The notes: generated from the letters alone by a model not told the origin. A DNA stretch of 64,000 bases from Bacteroidota bacterium (GCA_027619225.1 JAQCFW010000002.1:62001-126000); one strand, 5' to 3'; positions 47,693 through 59,512 are shown, numbered from the stretch's first letter. Program-made: numbers and translations.

Positions 47693-47720
47693 CAAAGGGC
47701 ATCTTTCCAGATGCCCTTTG
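47693..47720 (-). terminator. Terminator at the end of the ribosomal superoperon
   Basis: A perfect 12-bp stem CAAAGGGCATCT / AGATGCCCTTTG with a 4-nt loop, just after rplQ on the minus strand, followed by an AT-rich tract. It separates the ribosomal operon from carA-eno. Confidence 0.8.
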
Positions 47721-47738
47721 AAATATATAAAAGAATAT

Positions 47739-48311
47739 TTAGTCTTCTTTCTTTTCTTCAGGAGAATCTGTTTCAGTGTCATCATTTGATGATTCTGTAA
47801 CATCTTCAGAAGCAGGAGCTTCAGCAACAACTTCTTCAGCAGGAGCTTCAGCGACAACTTCTTCAGCAGGAGCACTTTCTGGTTTAGAAACAGCAGTTGC
47901 ACCACCTCTACGTGATCTGCGAGTCTTCTTCTTCTCATCCTTGCCATAGATTTCGTTGAAATCAACAAGCTCGATCATACACATTTCAGCATTATCACCT
48001 AGACGATTGCCTGTGCGAATAACTCTAGTGTACCCCCCATCTCTGTTTGCTACTTTTGGACCTACCTCACGGAATAATTCCGTTACAGCGTCTTTACTCG
48101 CTAAATAGCGAAAACAAACACGACGATTGTGGGTTGAATCGTCCTTAGAACGATTAACCAGTGGCTCCACATATTTCTTAAGAGCTTTAGCCTTTGCTAC
48201 AGTTGTAGTAATACGCTTATGCTCAATTAAAGAACATGACATATTACTGAGCATCGCTTTACGATGCGCAGTCTTACGACCTAAATGATTGAATTTCTTT
48301 CCGTGACGCAT
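47739..48311 (-). CDS. rplQ: 50S ribosomal protein L17 with acidic C-terminal extension
   Basis: Large-subunit protein; last gene of the alpha operon. The core (residues 1-115; [23 protein letters not shown]) is canonical. A C-terminal extension of about 70 residues is Ala/Glu-rich and built from repeated APAEEVVAE units (two near-identical 27-bp units near 47823-47876), ending in DSPEEKKED. It is longer than the typical about 120-residue L17 and probably disordered. It follows rpoA by 3 bp. Confidence 0.97.
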   Translation of the reverse strand: MRHGKKFNHLGRKTAHRKAMLSNMSCSLIEHKRITTTVAKAKALKKYVEPLVNRSKDDSTHNRRVCFRYLASKDAVTELFREVGPKVANRDGGYTRVIRTGNRLGDNAEMCMIELVDFNEIYGKDEKKKTRRSRRGGATAVSKPESAPAEEVVAEAPAEEVVAEAPASEDVTESSNDDTETDSPEEKKED

Positions 48312-48314
48312 ATT

Positions 48315-49307
48315 TTACTCCTTATCAAGTTTATACTTAGTTACGTCCATACCAAACGCAAGGTTCTTAATCTCAACCAATTCTTCAAGTTCCGTTAATG
48401 ACTTTTTACCAAAGTTACGGAATTTCAAAAGGTCATTTTTATTAAATGCAACTAAGTCGCCTAATGTCTCAATATCAGCAGCTTTAAGACAGTTAAGAGC
48501 ACGAACACTTAGATCCATGTCAGATAACTTAGTTTTAAGCAGTTGTCTCATATGAAGACTTGACTCATCAAATTCTTCTGTCTCCTGTTGCTCGTCTGTC
48601 CCTAAAGAAATACGTTCATCTGAGAAAAGCATGAAATGATGAATTAAAATCTTAGCAGCTTCTTGTAAAGCATCTTTAGGTGTTATACTTCCATCGCAAT
48701 CAAGTTCGATAATTAATTTTTCGTAATCAATGCGATCTTCAACACGAAAGTTTTCAATGCTGTACTTAACGTTGCGGATTGGAGTGAAGATACTATCTAA
48801 AGAAATAGTCCCTATAGGAGCGTCAGTACGAACATTTTCATTAGCTTGAACGTATCCACGTCCTTTACCAATGGTCAATTCCATCTTTAGCTCTACACCT
48901 TTTTCCATGCGACAGAGAACGAGGTCAGAATTAATCACCTGAAATGCAGATGTAAACTTACCTAGATCACCTGCTGTTAAAGAAGTTTTACCTTTTACAG
49001 AAACAGTTACTGTTTCTGAATCGGTATCTTCAATTTGACGCTTAAATCTAACCTGTTTGAGGTTAAGGATAAGCTCAGTCATATCTTCCATTACCCCCTT
49101 AATCGTAGAGTATTCGTGATCGACACCGTCGATACGTACAGAAGTAATTGCAAAACCTTCTAGTGATGAAAGTAGAATGCGACGAAGCGCATTTCCTACA
49201 GTTATACCAAAACCTGGTTCTAATGGGCGGAATTCAAAGCGTCCATTATACTCCGAAGAGTCTAACATAATTACTTTGTCCGGTTGTTGAAAATCGAGAA
49301 TAGCCAT
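48315..49307 (-). CDS. rpoA: RNA polymerase alpha subunit
   Basis: The 330-residue alpha subunit scaffolds the core polymerase. N-terminal dimerisation/assembly domain ([20 protein letters not shown]) and C-terminal HhH DNA/activator-binding domain ([20 protein letters not shown] and [14 protein letters not shown]) are intact. It sits between rpsD and rplQ in the usual order. Confidence 0.98.
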   Translation of the reverse strand: MAILDFQQPDKVIMLDSSEYNGRFEFRPLEPGFGITVGNALRRILLSSLEGFAITSVRIDGVDHEYSTIKGVMEDMTELILNLKQVRFKRQIEDTDSETVTVSVKGKTSLTAGDLGKFTSAFQVINSDLVLCRMEKGVELKMELTIGKGRGYVQANENVRTDAPIGTISLDSIFTPIRNVKYSIENFRVEDRIDYEKLIIELDCDGSITPKDALQEAAKILIHHFMLFSDERISLGTDEQQETEEFDESSLHMRQLLKTKLSDMDLSVRALNCLKAADIETLGDLVAFNKNDLLKFRNFGKKSLTELEELVEIKNLAFGMDVTKYKLDKE

Positions 49308-49325
49308 GAATATTCTGGTTCTATA

Positions 49326-49931
49326 TTACTTAGAGTACAATTCTACAATTAAAGATTCCTTGATGTTTTCAGGGATCTGATCACGAGTTGGGGTGCTAAC
49401 TAAGGTTCCAGACATTGCCTGAACATCCCAATTAAGCCACTCATGAGTTTGAGTACTTGACCCTAAAGACATTGAAATAATCTCTAGGGACTTACTCTTC
49501 TCCCTAACTCCTACAACGTCACCAGGGCGAACGCTACAAGATGGGATATTAACAACACTACCATTTATAGTAATGTGTCTATGTGATACTAGTTGTCTTG
49601 CACCTCTTCTAGTCGTGCTTATTCCGAGACGGTAAACAACATTATCCAAACGACATTCGCACATTTGAAGTAGCAATTCACCAGTAATACCTTTCTTCGA
49701 ACTAGCTGATTTAAACAGATTTGAGAATTGCTTCTCCAAAATACCATAAGTATATTTTGCTTTCTGCTTTTCAATTAATTGAACAGAGTACTCAGACTCT
49801 TTCTTTCTACGACGTGTATTCCCGTGCTGTCCAGGTCCATAAGTTCTACGTTCTAGAGCTTTATCTGGGCCAAAGATTGCTTCTTTGAAGCGACGGGCAA
49901 TTTTTGATTTGGGTCCGCGGTAACGTGCCAT
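49326..49931 (-). CDS. rpsD: 30S ribosomal protein S4
   Basis: 201-residue primary 16S rRNA-binding protein. It has [15 protein letters not shown] at the start and the S4 RNA-binding domain [21 protein letters not shown]. The cysteine-based zinc motif of some S4 proteins is absent. It lies 18 bp upstream of rpoA. Confidence 0.98.
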   Translation of the reverse strand: MARYRGPKSKIARRFKEAIFGPDKALERRTYGPGQHGNTRRRKKESEYSVQLIEKQKAKYTYGILEKQFSNLFKSASSKKGITGELLLQMCECRLDNVVYRLGISTTRRGARQLVSHRHITINGSVVNIPSCSVRPGDVVGVREKSKSLEIISMSLGSSTQTHEWLNWDVQAMSGTLVSTPTRDQIPENIKESLIVELYSK

Positions 49932-49957
49932 GATTAAAAATTCTTAATTTGTAATTA

Positions 49958-50341
49958 TTAAACTCGGCGACGCTTTGGAGGGCGGCAACCATTATGAGGT
50001 AGTGGTGTTACATCTACAATCTCTGTAACTTGAATTCCCATGTTGTGAAGGGTACGAATCGCGCTTTCGCGACCTGATCCAGGACCTTTCACAAAAACTC
50101 GAACCTTTTTAAGTCCAAAATCCATTGCTTCTTTACCGCAATCTTCGGCAGCACATTGTGCAGCATATGGTGTGTTCTTTTTAGATCCACGAAAACCCAT
50201 TTTCCCTGCACTTGACCAGGAAATCACCTGGCCTGTAGTATTCGTCAGGGAGATGATGATGTTGTTAAACGAAGAATGTATATGAGCTTCTCCCACGGGG
50301 TCAACTTTTACATTTTTCTTTTTTTTGGCGCTTTTTGCCAT
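49958..50341 (-). CDS. rpsK: 30S ribosomal protein S11
   Basis: 127-residue platform protein of the small subunit, with [30 protein letters not shown] and the C-terminal [16 protein letters not shown], all typical of S11. Part of the alpha operon between rpsM and rpsD. Confidence 0.98.
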   Translation of the reverse strand: MAKSAKKKKNVKVDPVGEAHIHSSFNNIIISLTNTTGQVISWSSAGKMGFRGSKKNTPYAAQCAAEDCGKEAMDFGLKKVRVFVKGPGSGRESAIRTLHNMGIQVTEIVDVTPLPHNGCRPPKRRRV

Positions 50342-50400
50342 AATTAGTTATTTGGAGGTGATCAGTCCTTGCGGACAAAATTAATAAAGCAAACTCTGTG

Positions 50401-50769
50401 TTATTGTTTCTTATTCGCTACAGTCTTCCTTCGCCCTTTACGAGTTCTAGAATTGTTCTTTGTTCGTTGACCGCGCAAAGGTAAACCGTTACGATGACGA
50501 ATACCTCGGTAACAACCGATATCCATCAAACGTTTAATATCTGATTGTGTATCAGATCTTAATTCTCCTTCGACTTTGAAACTTGAACCTATAATGTTAC
50601 GAATTGAACCGACTTCTTCGTCACTCCAGTCATCTACATTTTTATTCGAGTCTACATCAGCCTCAATCAAAATTTTCAACGCGCGACTGCGGCCTATGCC
50701 GTAGATGTACGTTAAGGAAATTGCTCCGCGCTTGTTGCGAGGAATATCTACACCAGCTATACGTGCCAT
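50401..50769 (-). CDS. rpsM: 30S ribosomal protein S13
   Basis: 122-residue head protein of the small subunit: [15 protein letters not shown] at the start, the helical domain [14 protein letters not shown], and [22 protein letters not shown] at the end. It follows rpmJ and begins the rpsM-rpsK-rpsD-rpoA-rplQ segment. Confidence 0.98.
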   Translation of the reverse strand: MARIAGVDIPRNKRGAISLTYIYGIGRSRALKILIEADVDSNKNVDDWSDEEVGSIRNIIGSSFKVEGELRSDTQSDIKRLMDIGCYRGIRHRNGLPLRGQRTKNNSRTRKGRRKTVANKKQ

Positions 50770-50796
50770 GAGTCTATTGAATTTGCAATATCAGGA

Positions 50797-50913
50797 TTAA
50801 CCCTGACGTTGCTTCATTTTAGGATTCTTCTTGTTAATGACGAAAAGTCGTCCTTTACGGCGAACGATTTTACAATCTGCCGTTCGCTTCTTTATGGATG
50901 CGCGTGTTTTCAT
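50797..50913 (-). CDS. rpmJ: 50S ribosomal protein L36, zinc-independent form
   Basis: A 38-residue protein read directly from the sequence: [14 protein letters not shown] at the start and KQRQG at the end. It has only one cysteine, so the four-ligand zinc ribbon of the C+ form is missing. It lies between infA and rpsM. Confidence 0.95.
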   Translation of the reverse strand: MKTRASIKKRTADCKIVRRKGRLFVINKKNPKMKQRQG

Positions 50914-50925
50914 TGGGCTGATTTT

Positions 50926-51147
50926 TTATTTTTTATATCGAAAAGTGATTCGTCCTTTAGACAAGTCATATGGAGACATCTCAACTTTCACACGGTCACT
51001 AGGTAAAATCTTGATGTAATACATCCTCATTTTTCCAGAGATATGAGCTGTAATTACATGCCCATTTTCTAATTCCACTCTAAACATTGCATTAGACAAC
51101 GCTTCTAAGATGGTTCCATCTTGTGTGATAGATGCTTGTTTCGCCAT
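50926..51147 (-). CDS. infA: Translation initiation factor IF-1
   Basis: 73-residue OB-fold factor that binds the A site during initiation: [33 protein letters not shown] and [13 protein letters not shown] are canonical. It lies 4 bp downstream of map. Confidence 0.98.
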   Translation of the reverse strand: MAKQASITQDGTILEALSNAMFRVELENGHVITAHISGKMRMYYIKILPSDRVKVEMSPYDLSKGRITFRYKK

Positions 51148-51151
51148 TCGC

Positions 51152-51961
51152 TTATTTATTTTCGATCTTTTTCGTTTTATTAATAACTCTTTCTATTTCT
51201 AAAAAACTTGAGAGAATTTCGGCTTTTCCATTCCGAACAACTATATCGTGTTCGAAATGAGCAGAAACCAAATTATCACTAGTCACAATTGTCCAACCAT
51301 CCTTGTCAGTACGCACATCGCGTTTTCCAAGGTTGATCATTGGTTCAATAGCTAGCACCATGCCATCTACTAAACGTGGGCCATTTCCACGGCGACCATA
51401 ATTAGGAACTTCCGGTGCTTCATGAAGCTCTCGCCCCAATCCATGACCTACTAATTCACGAACCACTCCATAACCGAATGATTCAGCATGCTTTTGACAA
51501 GCTGCTCCTATATCGCCAATACGCTTACCAACGATTGCTTGTTCTATCGATAAAGTAAGGCATTCCTTTGTGACTTTTAATAATTTTTGAATCTCTGGAT
51601 CTACCTCCCCTACTTCAAAAGTATAAGCGCTATCTCCATAAAATTCATTCATTAGCGTACCACAGTCTATCGAAACAATGTCACCATTATTTAATGGCTT
51701 ATTATTTGGTATTCCGTGGACTACAGCAGCATTCACCGAAGTACAAAGAGTATTGGGAAATCCCCCATATCCTTTAAAACCTGGTTCCGCACCATTGTCT
51801 CGGATAAATTCCTCGGCAATGGCATCTAACTGTAGAGTAGTAACTCCTGGTGTAATCAGTGCTGCTACTTCTGCTAAAGTCCTCCCAACAAGCAATGAAC
51901 TTTTACGAATAAGTTCGACTTCTTCTTCCGTTTTTATACAGATTCGTCGTCCTAAACTCAT
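51152..51961 (-). CDS. map: Methionine aminopeptidase, type I
   Basis: Removes the initiator Met from nascent proteins; 269 residues. The pita-bread fold has [11 protein letters not shown] (substrate His), [22 protein letters not shown] (metal Asp pair), [17 protein letters not shown] (metal His) and [10 protein letters not shown] plus a C-terminal Glu region. It lies between secY and infA, as in many bacteria. Confidence 0.97.
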   Translation of the reverse strand: MSLGRRICIKTEEEVELIRKSSLLVGRTLAEVAALITPGVTTLQLDAIAEEFIRDNGAEPGFKGYGGFPNTLCTSVNAAVVHGIPNNKPLNNGDIVSIDCGTLMNEFYGDSAYTFEVGEVDPEIQKLLKVTKECLTLSIEQAIVGKRIGDIGAACQKHAESFGYGVVRELVGHGLGRELHEAPEVPNYGRRGNGPRLVDGMVLAIEPMINLGKRDVRTDKDGWTIVTSDNLVSAHFEHDIVVRNGKAEILSSFLEIERVINKTKKIENK

Positions 51962-51968
51962 ATCGCAA

Positions 51969-53300
51969 TTAACCTCCTAAACCTCCCACAGGTGACTGCG
52001 AACGATTACGCATCTTTCCAGACTTCATTAAACCGTCATAGTGACGTGAAAGCAAATAGCTTTCAATTTGTTGAAGAGTGTCAAGAATAACTCCAACCAT
52101 AATCAAGAGCGATGTTCCGCCGAAGAATATGGAAAATGATTGTGAATGTGTTAAACCAAGGTTAAACACAATTGCGGGCAATATCGCAATTAAACCAAGA
52201 AAAACAGCTCCTGGCAAAGTGATCTTAGATAAAATTTGATCTAAAAATTCTGCAGTAGCTCTTCCTGGCTTAATACCTGGCACAAAACTGTTTTGACGTT
52301 TTAAATCATCAGCCATCTGATTAGGGTTTACAGTAATAGCAGTGTAAAAGTAAGTGAAAGCCACAATCATGAAAAAGAATAATACATTGTAACCTACACC
52401 ATTAAAATCACTTAAACTTTGCAAAAACGCATTTCCCTGTAATGACTCAGATTGTGTCATATATAACGGAGCAAACATAATAGCCTGAGCGAAAATAATT
52501 GGCATAACTCCCGAAGAGTTAACCTTTAAAGGTATAAAACTTCTAGCGCCTGATCCTGAAGGCATCATGTTGTCCGCTTGTTGCAACTTAGCCATCTGTA
52601 CTGGTACTTTACGAATACCTTGAACTAGAGCAACACTCGCTCCAATGACAATCAAAAAGAACGCTATTTCAACTAAGAAGAAATATATAGTTGAATCGGG
52701 ATGCTGAAATTCTTGAATTAAAGCTTGAGGGAAGGATGCAATAATACCTATCATAATGAGAAGGGAAATACCATTACCCACACCCTTTTCCGTAATTCTT
52801 TCTCCGAGCCACATAATCACTAAAGTGCTACTGACAATAATCATAACAGAGGAGAACCACCAAAAGGTACTTGGGTTAACAACAGCCCCTGGCACAGAAG
52901 CAACAGTAGATGCTAAATATCCTGGAGCCTGGACTAGAGCGATTGCAATAGTCAGAAACCTTGTCCCTTGAGTTATTTTCTTCCGTCCACTTTCACCTTC
53001 AGCTTGTAGCTTCTGAACTGCTGGTACAGCAATGCTCATAAGTTGAACAATAATTGAAGCCGATATGTAAGGCATAATACCTAGAGCAAAAATAGATGCT
53101 CTAGTGAAAGCTCCTCCAGTGAATAATGCAAGTAAACCTCCCAAACCACTCGTTGTAGCTGACAAAGCATCCGGATTAACTCCAGGGAGGACGATAAACG
53201 ATCCTATTCTGTATACTAGGATAAGGCCAAGCGTAATGGCAATCTTATTTCTAAGATCTTCGTGACGCCAAATATCTGCTATTTTAGAAAACAGTCTCAT
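51969..53300 (-). CDS. secY: Protein translocase subunit SecY
   Basis: Channel-forming subunit of the Sec translocon; 443 residues with ten predicted membrane segments. Seen are [22 protein letters not shown], the plug/TM2 region [43 protein letters not shown] and [10 protein letters not shown]. Its start overlaps the rplO stop (ATGA at 53297-53300). Confidence 0.97.
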   Translation of the reverse strand: MRLFSKIADIWRHEDLRNKIAITLGLILVYRIGSFIVLPGVNPDALSATTSGLGGLLALFTGGAFTRASIFALGIMPYISASIIVQLMSIAVPAVQKLQAEGESGRKKITQGTRFLTIAIALVQAPGYLASTVASVPGAVVNPSTFWWFSSVMIIVSSTLVIMWLGERITEKGVGNGISLLIMIGIIASFPQALIQEFQHPDSTIYFFLVEIAFFLIVIGASVALVQGIRKVPVQMAKLQQADNMMPSGSGARSFIPLKVNSSGVMPIIFAQAIMFAPLYMTQSESLQGNAFLQSLSDFNGVGYNVLFFFMIVAFTYFYTAITVNPNQMADDLKRQNSFVPGIKPGRATAEFLDQILSKITLPGAVFLGLIAILPAIVFNLGLTHSQSFSIFFGGTSLLIMVGVILDTLQQIESYLLSRHYDGLMKSGKMRNRSQSPVGGLGG

Positions 53301-53758
53301 TTCGCGAGACGGTCAATCGTAGAAACAGACCCTCCAGCAGCTGTTAAAGCTTCTAAAGCGGTTTTCGAGTATTGATGAGCTGTTACATCTAACTTAGAAG
53401 TAACACTCCCTCTGCCTAAAATCTTGATTAAGTCATGCTTACCAGCAAGGCTGTTTTCAACGATTTCCTTAGGTGTGATAGTTGTAGAACCAATTTTTTC
53501 TGAAAGTTCTTGCAATACATCGAGATTAATACCCTTGTATTCAACCCTATTTGGACTTACAAAACCGAATTTAGGCACACGACGTTGAAGTGGCATTTGA
53601 CCACCTTCAAATCCGATTTTAGACGAATATCCTGAACGCGACTTAGCTCCTTTGTGACCACGTGTAGACGTACCACCAAGTCCAGAACCTTCTCCACGAC
53701 CAATTCGCTTGCGATTCTTAATAGATCCTTTTGCAGGTGTAAGATTGCTTAGATTCAT
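53297..53758 (-). CDS. rplO: 50S ribosomal protein L15
   Basis: 153 residues; N-terminal [21 protein letters not shown] and [20 protein letters not shown] are the basic extension that enters the 23S rRNA. It overlaps secY by 4 bp. Confidence 0.98.
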   Translation of the reverse strand: MNLSNLTPAKGSIKNRKRIGRGEGSGLGGTSTRGHKGAKSRSGYSSKIGFEGGQMPLQRRVPKFGFVSPNRVEYKGINLDVLQELSEKIGSTTITPKEIVENSLAGKHDLIKILGRGSVTSKLDVTAHQYSKTALEALTAAGGSVSTIDRLAK

Positions 53759-53776
53759 GATTATTACTGGATTGGA

Positions 53777-53956
53777 TTATTTTTCTTCAAATTTAACGAG
53801 ATGACTCACTTTACGAATCATTCCCATTATTTGAGGTGTTGCTTCATGCTCAACAGGGTTGTTAAGCTTTTTAATTCCCAACGCCTGAATTGTATCCTTC
53901 TGGCGTTTAGTGCGATTAATTGCACTACGGACTTGTGTTATAATAACTTTACTCAT
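53777..53956 (-). CDS. rpmD: 50S ribosomal protein L30
   Basis: A 59-residue protein, read directly from the sequence between rpsE and rplO: MSKVIITQVRSAINRT at the start, LGIKKLNNPVEHEATPQI in the middle, and LVKFEEK at the end, typical of L30. Confidence 0.95.
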   Translation of the reverse strand: MSKVIITQVRSAINRTKRQKDTIQALGIKKLNNPVEHEATPQIMGMIRKVSHLVKFEEK

Positions 53957-53967
53957 GATTCTTAAGT

Positions 53968-54531
53968 TCAGCCTTGAAATACTTTTGACATAGAAATACC
54001 ACGAATATTTGCAATTGTTTTAGCATCACGCAGCTCTTTTAAAGCATTAAATGTAGCTTTAACAACATTATGTGGGTTTGAAGATCCCAAAGACTTAGCA
54101 AGTACATTCTTAATTCCTGCACTCTCTAGCACAGCCCGCATTGCTCCACCAGCAATTACACCAGTTCCTGGAGATGCTGGTCTAATAAGAACGTGAGCAC
54201 CCGCATACTTCATTTCTTGTCTGTGAGGTATCGTACCGTTAATTACGGGAACAGTAATCATATCCTTTTTCCCAATCTCGATACCTTTCTGAATTGCAGT
54301 AGCTACTTCACGGCTTTTACCTAAGCCATGACCAACCTTGCCATTTTCATTCCCAACGACTACAATAGCGCTAAAACTAAAAGTACGACCACCTTTGGTA
54401 GTTTTTGCAACACGATTTATGCCTACTAAACACTCTTTCAAATCTGGATCACCAGTTCTACTTTGTTGTTCGCGTTTTCCACCAGGTTTCTGGTTGCGAT
54501 TGCCTTGTCCTTGTCCTTGTCCTTGATTCAT
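53968..54531 (-). CDS. rpsE: 30S ribosomal protein S5
   Basis: 187-residue small-subunit protein for translational accuracy: [26 protein letters not shown] and [15 protein letters not shown] are canonical. The N-terminus has an unusual GlnGly repeat ([10 protein letters not shown]) and a basic tail, longer than typical S5. Confidence 0.97.
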   Translation of the reverse strand: MNQGQGQGQGNRNQKPGGKREQQSRTGDPDLKECLVGINRVAKTTKGGRTFSFSAIVVVGNENGKVGHGLGKSREVATAIQKGIEIGKKDMITVPVINGTIPHRQEMKYAGAHVLIRPASPGTGVIAGGAMRAVLESAGIKNVLAKSLGSSNPHNVVKATFNALKELRDAKTIANIRGISMSKVFQG

Positions 54532-54536
54532 CTTAT

Positions 54537-54893
54537 TTAGAATTTGAGACCCCCATCGCGGGCAGCTTGCGCTAATTGTTTAACACGACCGTGAAAAAGA
54601 TAACCATTACGGTCAAATACCACGTTAGTAATTCCTGCATCTTTTGCTTTCTCAGCAATCATAGTCCCTACGGAAGTAGCCTGCTCTAGTTTAGGTTGCC
54701 GTTTAGGATCATCTTTACTTAAAGACGATGCTGAAGCTAAAGTTCGACCACTCTTATCATCAATAATTTGAGCGTAAATCTGCTTATTGCTACGGAAAAC
54801 TGAAAGTCTTGGACGATCAGCTGTTCCAGATAATTTACCTCGAACTCGGCGCTTGACTTTTAGACGAGCTAATGTTTTTTTACTAGTTGACAT
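54537..54893 (-). CDS. rplR: 50S ribosomal protein L18
   Basis: 118-residue 5S rRNA-binding protein: [36 protein letters not shown] and the C-terminal [19 protein letters not shown] match L18. Confidence 0.98.
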   Translation of the reverse strand: MSTSKKTLARLKVKRRVRGKLSGTADRPRLSVFRSNKQIYAQIIDDKSGRTLASASSLSKDDPKRQPKLEQATSVGTMIAEKAKDAGITNVVFDRNGYLFHGRVKQLAQAARDGGLKF

Positions 54894-54904
54894 TACTTAT
54901 TCAA

Positions 54905-55456
54905 TTATTTAGCAGCCGTCTTACCAGCTTTTCTACGAATTACTTCTCCCTTGTAACGAATACCTTTACCCTTATATGGTTCTGGCTTACGTAGTGAACG
55001 GATTTTAGCAGCAACAGTACCGATAAGTTGTTTATCATGTGATGCTAACTTAACTAAAGGTGGCTGACCTTTTTTTGTTTCTGCTTGCAGTATAACTTCA
55101 GCAGGCAATTGCATAACAATAGGATGGCTATAACCAAGACTTAATGTTAATTGTTGACCTTCAGAAGATGCTCTAAAACCAACACCATAAAGCTCAAGCT
55201 CTTTAGTGTAACCTTGAGAAACACCTTCAATCATATTAAAGATAAGAGCACGGAATAATCCATGCTTAGATCTAAATTCCTTGTCATTAGAAGATCGTGT
55301 AAGTGTAATTACAGTGTCTTCAATGACAACTGAGATTGCTGAATCAATATCTTGACTGAGCTCACCTTTAGAGCCTTTCACCGTAACAATTGATTTATCA
55401 ATTGAAACAGTTACTCCTTCAGGGATTGTTATGGGGGCTTTTCCTATACGAGACAT
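54905..55456 (-). CDS. rplF: 50S ribosomal protein L6
   Basis: 183 residues when started at MSRIGKAPITIPEG (55456), the canonical L6 start; an upstream ATG would overlap rpsH. The C-terminal segment PEPYKGKGIRYKGEVIRRKAGK is typical. Confidence 0.97.
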   Translation of the reverse strand: MSRIGKAPITIPEGVTVSIDKSIVTVKGSKGELSQDIDSAISVVIEDTVITLTRSSNDKEFRSKHGLFRALIFNMIEGVSQGYTKELELYGVGFRASSEGQQLTLSLGYSHPIVMQLPAEVILQAETKKGQPPLVKLASHDKQLIGTVAAKIRSLRKPEPYKGKGIRYKGEVIRRKAGKTAAK

Positions 55457-55473
55457 TTCTCTATTGCTTAATA

Positions 55474-55872
55474 TCAGTAAACTGTACAAATGATTTCACC
55501 ACCAATATTTAAACGACGAGCTTCTTTGTCCGTCATCAAACCTTTGTTGGTTGAAATAATACTTATACCTAATCCGTTAAGTACACGTGGCAACTCAGAA
55601 GCTGCTCCGTATTTACGTAAACCTGGCTTAGAGAAGCGCTTTACTTCTGTAATTGCAGGTCTACGAGTCTTATCGTCATAACGTAACGCAATTTTAATGG
55701 TTCCTTGAGGTTTCTCATCAACAAATTTATAGTTGAGGATAAAACCTTGATCAAAGAGTATTTTAGTAACCTCCTTCTTCAAATTAGAAGCAGGGACGTT
55801 TACCACTTTGTGTTGTGCCATTTGCGCATTGCGAATGCGCGTTAATAGGTCTGCTAAAGGATCACTGTGCAT
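55474..55872 (-). CDS. rpsH: 30S ribosomal protein S8
   Basis: 132 residues: DPLADLLTRIRNAQMAQH at the start and SIISTNKGLMTDKEARRLNIGGEIIC at the end are conserved 16S rRNA contacts. Confidence 0.98.
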   Translation of the reverse strand: MHSDPLADLLTRIRNAQMAQHKVVNVPASNLKKEVTKILFDQGFILNYKFVDEKPQGTIKIALRYDDKTRRPAITEVKRFSKPGLRKYGAASELPRVLNGLGISIISTNKGLMTDKEARRLNIGGEIICTVY

Positions 55873-55904
55873 ATCAGTATTCTATTATTGGATTAAAAAA
55901 GCGC

Positions 55905-56174
55905 TTACCAGCTAGCTTTCCTTACTCCTGGGATGCGACCCGAAAGGGCCAATTTGCGAAATAGAACACGGGAAACGCCAAACTGACGCATATATCCGCG
56001 AGGACGTCCTGTGATCTGACAACGATTGTGCATACGCACAGCTGCCGAATTTGGTGGGAGCTTTTGAAAGCCTTCCCAGTCACCAGCCTCCTTCAAGGCT
56101 TTGCGCTTAGCAGCATATTTTGCAACCATTTTAGCGCGCTTGCGCTCTCGCGCTTTCATGCTTTCTTTAGCCAT
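55905..56174 (-). CDS. rpsN: 30S ribosomal protein S14, zinc-independent form
   Basis: 89 residues, the longer C- form: [23 protein letters not shown] with a single cysteine, so no zinc ribbon. The spc-operon position is normal. Confidence 0.98.
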   Translation of the reverse strand: MAKESMKARERKRAKMVAKYAAKRKALKEAGDWEGFQKLPPNSAAVRMHNRCQITGRPRGYMRQFGVSRVLFRKLALSGRIPGVRKASW

Positions 56175-56176
56175 GC

Positions 56177-56728
56177 TCAGTTCTTTTTGAAGGGGAATCC
56201 AAACTCTGATAACAAAGCTTTTGCTTCTTCATCAGTGCTTGCAGATGTAACAATAGTTATGTCCATTCCATTTATATGTTTAACATCATCGATGTTAATT
56301 TCAGGAAAGACCAACTGTTCTTTTATACCAAACGTGAAATTCCCTCTACCATCAAAGCCCTTAGCTTTAATACCTTGGAAATCACGAGTACGTGGTAATG
56401 TGATTGAAATAAGACGATCTAAAAAGTCGTACATCTTATCTCGACGTAATGTAACTTTACAACCGATAGGCATATACTTACGGAGTTTAAAGTTAGAAAC
56501 ATCTTTGGTTGACATTGTCTGAACTGCTTTTTGTCCAGAGATAATTGACATCTCATCAACAGCAGTATTCACCATTTTACGATCACCTACTGCTTGACCA
56601 ACTCCCTGGTTTAAGCAAATTTTAGTGATACAAGGCGCTTGCATAAGACTCGTATACTCAAACTTTTTTATTAAAGTAGGAACAATCTCGTCGTTGTATT
56701 GCGTTTGAAGTCTAGATACGTATGTCAT
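56177..56728 (-). CDS. rplE: 50S ribosomal protein L5
   Basis: 183-residue 5S rRNA-binding protein: [46 protein letters not shown] and [15 protein letters not shown] are conserved. Its start overlaps the rplX stop by 1 bp. Confidence 0.98.
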   Translation of the reverse strand: MTYVSRLQTQYNDEIVPTLIKKFEYTSLMQAPCITKICLNQGVGQAVGDRKMVNTAVDEMSIISGQKAVQTMSTKDVSNFKLRKYMPIGCKVTLRRDKMYDFLDRLISITLPRTRDFQGIKAKGFDGRGNFTFGIKEQLVFPEINIDDVKHINGMDITIVTSASTDEEAKALLSEFGFPFKKN

Positions 56729-57048
56729 TACTTCAGATCTTCGTTTGATTTCTTAGAGTAACGAGTAAGCTTACCAGCGTCATTACGACGACGTCCTACT
56801 CGAGTTGCATTGCCAGCAGAATCAACAACCATCACATTAGAAATGTGAATACCTGCTTCTACTTTAACTACTCCTCCCTGTGGGTTAGAGGCGCTTGGCT
56901 TAACGTGCTTAGTGATGATGTTTACACCTTCAATAACCACTCGATCTTTTTTGCGATCAACAGAGAGTACAGATCCAGTTTTTCCACGGCTTCCGCCTGA
57001 AAGAACTTTTACTGAATCACCAGATTTTATTTTTAGTCGCTTTTCCAT
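56728..57048 (-). CDS. rplX: 50S ribosomal protein L24
   Basis: 106-residue KOW-domain assembly initiator: [23 protein letters not shown] and the [21 protein letters not shown] segment. Confidence 0.98.
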   Translation of the reverse strand: MEKRLKIKSGDSVKVLSGGSRGKTGSVLSVDRKKDRVVIEGVNIITKHVKPSASNPQGGVVKVEAGIHISNVMVVDSAGNATRVGRRRNDAGKLTRYSKKSNEDLK

Positions 57049-57064
57049 CTTTCCTTAGTCTTCC

Positions 57065-57433
57065 TTACAGCACCTCAGGTGCTAGTGAGACAATTTTCAT
57101 AAAGTCCTTATCACGTAACTCGCGAGCAACAGGGCCAAAGATACGTGTAGCACGAATATCTCCAGCTTCGTTTAACAAAACGCAAGCATTATCATCAAAA
57201 CGGATGTAAGATCCATCAGCTCTGCGAATCTCTTTACGAGTTCGCACAACTACTGCCTTAGCAACCGTACCTTTCTTAATATTTCCATTAGGTGTAGCAC
57301 TCTTTACAGTTACAACCACCTTATCTCCAATCGACGCATAACGTCTTTTAGTTCCACCTAAGACACGAATACAGAGCACTTCACGAGCACCACTGTTATC
57401 AGCCACTTTCATACGGGATTCTTGTTGTATCAT
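57065..57433 (-). CDS. rplN: 50S ribosomal protein L14
   Basis: 122 residues: [19 protein letters not shown] and [24 protein letters not shown] at the ends are canonical. Confidence 0.98.
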   Translation of the reverse strand: MIQQESRMKVADNSGAREVLCIRVLGGTKRRYASIGDKVVVTVKSATPNGNIKKGTVAKAVVVRTRKEIRRADGSYIRFDDNACVLLNEAGDIRATRIFGPVARELRDKDFMKIVSLAPEVL

Positions 57434-57452
57434 TGTTTCCTAATAATATTTA

Positions 57453-57722
57453 TTATTTAACTCGTTCTACAACTTCAATCAGCCTCCAGCATTTACGCTT
57501 ACTAATTGGACGTGTTTCCATGATACGCACTGTATCACCAATGTTACATGTTTGCTCCTCATCATGAGCAACAAGCTTTGTAGTTTTAGTTACAAACTTT
57601 CCGTAGAAAGGATGCGTCTCTTTACGCTCTACAGAAACTACAATTGATTTATCCATCTTGTTAGATGTAACAATACCAACTCGCTCCTTTCTAAGTTTAC
57701 GTGTTATAGTTTCTGTGCTCAT
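57453..57722 (-). CDS. rpsQ: 30S ribosomal protein S17
   Basis: 89-residue OB-fold protein: [25 protein letters not shown] and [23 protein letters not shown]. The start overlaps the rpmC stop (ATGA). Confidence 0.98.
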   Translation of the reverse strand: MSTETITRKLRKERVGIVTSNKMDKSIVVSVERKETHPFYGKFVTKTTKLVAHDEEQTCNIGDTVRIMETRPISKRKCWRLIEVVERVK

Positions 57723-57916
57723 GATGCTTTATTACGTGCAGTTTGCTCAGTTAAAAGGCGCGCGACATCACGCTTTTGAATTTTCAAAATTGTTGGAGTT
57801 TCAAGTCCCGCAATTGTATGGTTAAAACGAAGCTTTGATAGAGCCTCACGTTCAACGTTTATTCTTTCTGCCAAGTCCTTCTCAGACATCTGGCGAATTT
57901 CGTTCATTTCAATCAT
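57719..57916 (-). CDS. rpmC: 50S ribosomal protein L29
   Basis: 65 residues starting at 57916, where the ATG overlaps the rplP stop (ATGA); [16 protein letters not shown] follows. Two-helix L29 fold; the lower start MNEIRQ (57907) is an alternative. Confidence 0.95.
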   Translation of the reverse strand: MIEMNEIRQMSEKDLAERINVEREALSKLRFNHTIAGLETPTILKIQKRDVARLLTEQTARNKAS

Positions 57917-58335
57917 TGGGCTGCATAATCTGGGCGTGTAACAATTTTGCATCGTACAGGAAGCTTTTGAGCTCCAAGACGTAATGCTTCATGCGCTGTC
58001 TCAAGTGATACACCATCAACTTCAAACATGATACGTCCGGGACGAACAGGTGCTACCCAATGAGAAGGGGCTCCTTTACCTTTACCCATACGTACTTCTG
58101 CAGGCTTAGATGTCATTGGTTTGTCTGGAAATATTCTAATCCAAACTTTACCTTCACGTTTCATGAAGCGGGTAATCGCAATACGAGTTGCTTCAATTTG
58201 ACGTGAAGATATAAAACCTATATCCATCGTCTTAATGGCAAATGATCCGTATGCTACTGTGCTTCCACGGTAGGCAAGGCCTTTAACACGGCCTTTTTGC
58301 ATTTTACGAAACTTAGTTCTTTTTGGCTGTAACAT
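57913..58335 (-). CDS. rplP: 50S ribosomal protein L16
   Basis: 140 residues when started at [16 protein letters not shown] (58335), the canonical L16 start. [23 protein letters not shown] is typical. Confidence 0.97.
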   Translation of the reverse strand: MLQPKRTKFRKMQKGRVKGLAYRGSTVAYGSFAIKTMDIGFISSRQIEATRIAITRFMKREGKVWIRIFPDKPMTSKPAEVRMGKGKGAPSHWVAPVRPGRIMFEVDGVSLETAHEALRLGAQKLPVRCKIVTRPDYAAQ

Positions 58336-58347
58336 ATCAGTCAACTA

Positions 58348-59091
58348 TTATCTACGTGAGTTATTACGACGACCTCCTCCACCTCCAGCACCACCACGAC
58401 GTTCTCCATCTTTACGGTCTCCTCCACGCTCTTTCTTCTGAGGAGGAAGTGGTGATAAATCGGGCTTACCATAAATTTCTCCACGGCAAATCCAACATTT
58501 AATTCCGAGGACACCATATGTAGTGTGAGCCTCTACATTAGCGTAATCAATATCTGCTCTGAAAGTATGAAGTGGAATACGACCTTCTTTGTATCCTTCA
58601 GACCTCGCAATCTCAGCTCCATTAATTCGACCAGCGATGTTTATCTTAATTCCTTCAGCACCTATGCGCATCGTGCTTTGGATAGACATTTTAATCGCAC
58701 GACGGTGATTAATTCTAGCTTCTAATTGACGAGCTACACTTTCAGCAACTAAACGAGCATCTAATTCAGGTCGTTTAATTTCAAATATATTTATTTGAAC
58801 ATCTTTACCTGTTAGTTTCTTAAGTTCTTCTCTAAGCTTATCCACTTCAGAACCTCCTTTCCCGATAATAACACCTGGTCGAGCTGACTTGATGGTGACA
58901 GTAACCAGTTTGAGCGTACGCTCAATGATAACATTGGCAATGCTTGCCTTGCGCAAACGTGCAGTGAGGTATTCACTAATCTTATAGTCTTCTACAAGCT
59001 TAGACCCGTAATCGTTTCCTCCGTACCAGTTTGAATCCCAACCACGAATAATTCCGAGGCGATTTCCTATTGGATGTGTTTTCTGTCCCAT
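58348..59091 (-). CDS. rpsC: 30S ribosomal protein S3
   Basis: 247 residues with KH domain ([23 protein letters not shown]) and C-terminal S3 domain. It ends in a Gly/Arg-rich tail ([16 protein letters not shown]). Confidence 0.98.
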   Translation of the reverse strand: MGQKTHPIGNRLGIIRGWDSNWYGGNDYGSKLVEDYKISEYLTARLRKASIANVIIERTLKLVTVTIKSARPGVIIGKGGSEVDKLREELKKLTGKDVQINIFEIKRPELDARLVAESVARQLEARINHRRAIKMSIQSTMRIGAEGIKINIAGRINGAEIARSEGYKEGRIPLHTFRADIDYANVEAHTTYGVLGIKCWICRGEIYGKPDLSPLPPQKKERGGDRKDGERRGGAGGGGGRRNNSRR

Positions 59092-59092
59092 A

Positions 59093-59491
59093 TTAGTTCT
59101 TTGCGCTATCTACGATGATTGTAACGTGGTTCGAACGCTTTCTAATGCGGTGAGCACGACCTTGAGGTGCAGGCTGAATTCGCTTTAACATTCTTGCACT
59201 ATCAACGAATATTTCACTTACAGTTAATTTAGAGTCCTCCGGACTTGCTCCAGAATTCTTAGCTTCCCAGTTAGCAATTGCTGAACGAAGAAGTTTTTCA
59301 ATTCTACCTGAAGCATCTTGTGCTGAAAAGCGCAAAATATTTAATGCTTCAAATACATCCTTCCCTCGAACGGTATCCGCTACCAAACGCATCTTTCGAG
59401 GCGAAGTAGGGCAATTATTGAGTTTCGCAATAGCAATATTTTTCATTGCTTCTTTACGTGCCTCAGCTTTTAATCTTTTACGTGCTCCCAT
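59093..59491 (-). CDS. rplV: 50S ribosomal protein L22
   Basis: 132 residues; [20 protein letters not shown] and the beta-hairpin [20 protein letters not shown] that lines the exit tunnel. Confidence 0.98.
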   Translation of the reverse strand: MGARKRLKAEARKEAMKNIAIAKLNNCPTSPRKMRLVADTVRGKDVFEALNILRFSAQDASGRIEKLLRSAIANWEAKNSGASPEDSKLTVSEIFVDSARMLKRIQPAPQGRAHRIRKRSNHVTIIVDSAKN

Positions 59492-59512
59492 AGTTCCTTA
59501 GTTAGCGAGCGC